This document shows, piece after piece, positions 63,718 through 64,000 of a DNA stretch of 64,000 nucleotides. Numbering within the stretch: the stretch's first letter is position 1; each line of letters opens with the position of its first letter. Source of the DNA: Microvelia longipes (Eukaryota; Arthropoda; Insecta; Hemiptera; Veliidae); the NCBI GenBank assembly GCA_018340805.1, contig JACMZG010001911.1:50782362-50846361 (forward strand), in the 5' to 3' direction. The notes below the pieces were generated by a model. That model worked only from the letters and a program-made list of their open reading frames with translations, was not told the origin of the DNA and searched no databases. The position numbers were made by a program, and so were the translations under genes.

Positions 63718-64000
63718 GTTCGGGGTTCCTCGGAACTATTTTTTTCTCTCAACATCGAATTCGCCAGGCTCATTCTCCCTACTTCGGACTCGCTTCGTTC
63801 GTCCTCAGAATATAAAAGTCACCGAATTTACTTCAGTACGTCTTCAGATTTGCTTTTCTGTTCCTCAAATTGTAAAGCATCAGTTTTAAACCCAGCGGTC
63901 ACCTATCTAGGTGCTGACCTCGCTCAATGCTACTTAACTTTTTTGAGCGAAGAAAAACTGTAGATATACCTGCCGTATTAAAATAAAACTTGGTATACTT
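63718..64000 (+). repeat. repA copy, truncated by window end
   Basis: Starts 'gttcctcggaact' about 880 bp after the previous copy's start and in the same orientation, giving a head-to-tail pair. It continues past the window. Confidence 0.7.

Overview
This window is AT-rich nuclear DNA from an arthropod, very probably an insect. The evidence is short introns with GT/AG borders, intron-containing RpL10A and RpL21 genes, an insect-style claudin, and a dense load of insect-type transposons (Ty3/gypsy, hAT MITEs, mariner, Penelope-like and Crypton-like remnants) with (TA)n, (CA)n and poly-G tracts. A hemipteran is possible, but nothing seen here fixes the order. There is no bacterial or viral genome organisation.

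Layout. At 1.7-2.1 kb (-) is a C22orf39/UPF0545 gene, with two possible small exons of an unrecognised gene diverging from it at 2.5-3.7 kb. From 3 to 8 kb lie a foldback MITE, a long (TA)n tract and a decayed Crypton-like recombinase element. A claudin-like gene is at 8.3-8.9 kb (-), followed by a large inverted repeat (9.75-10.74 kb) and a hAT-like element with 8-bp target duplications (11.19-12.17 kb). From 13 to 31 kb is a gene-rich block: RpL10A (-, four coding exons), LAS1 (+), mRpL40 (-), C1orf43/NICE-3 (+) and RpL21 (-, four coding exons plus a 5' UTR exon). Three ribosomal-protein genes and one ribosome-biogenesis nuclease therefore sit within about 16 kb.

From 33.6 to 51.4 kb (+) is one long gene for hydroxymethylglutaryl-CoA synthase. 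Its three main coding exons give a 459-residue protein, and a candidate upstream exon at 33.56-33.67 kb joins in frame. Its introns are crowded with repeats. One holds a Ty3/gypsy element with two identical 111-bp LTRs, inserted inside an older DDE transposon that still has recognisable terminal inverted repeats. Another holds a Penelope-like foldback with a GIY-YIG remnant, which is itself inserted into a dispersed repeat called repA here. That intron also has a LINE 3' end, a nearly perfect 90-bp palindrome and terminal motifs that resemble hammerhead ribozyme cores.

From 51.6 to 64 kb no complete gene is visible. The region holds a 260-bp palindrome, three weak candidate 5' coding exons, a MITE with 6-bp target duplications, a foldback around a (TA)n tract, a mariner foldback carrying only the transposase N-terminal domain, a tRNA-like sequence, and two more repA copies, one cut by the window end.

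The strongest results are the eight gene models and the nested transposons. The ribozyme-like motifs and the possible small exons are leads only.
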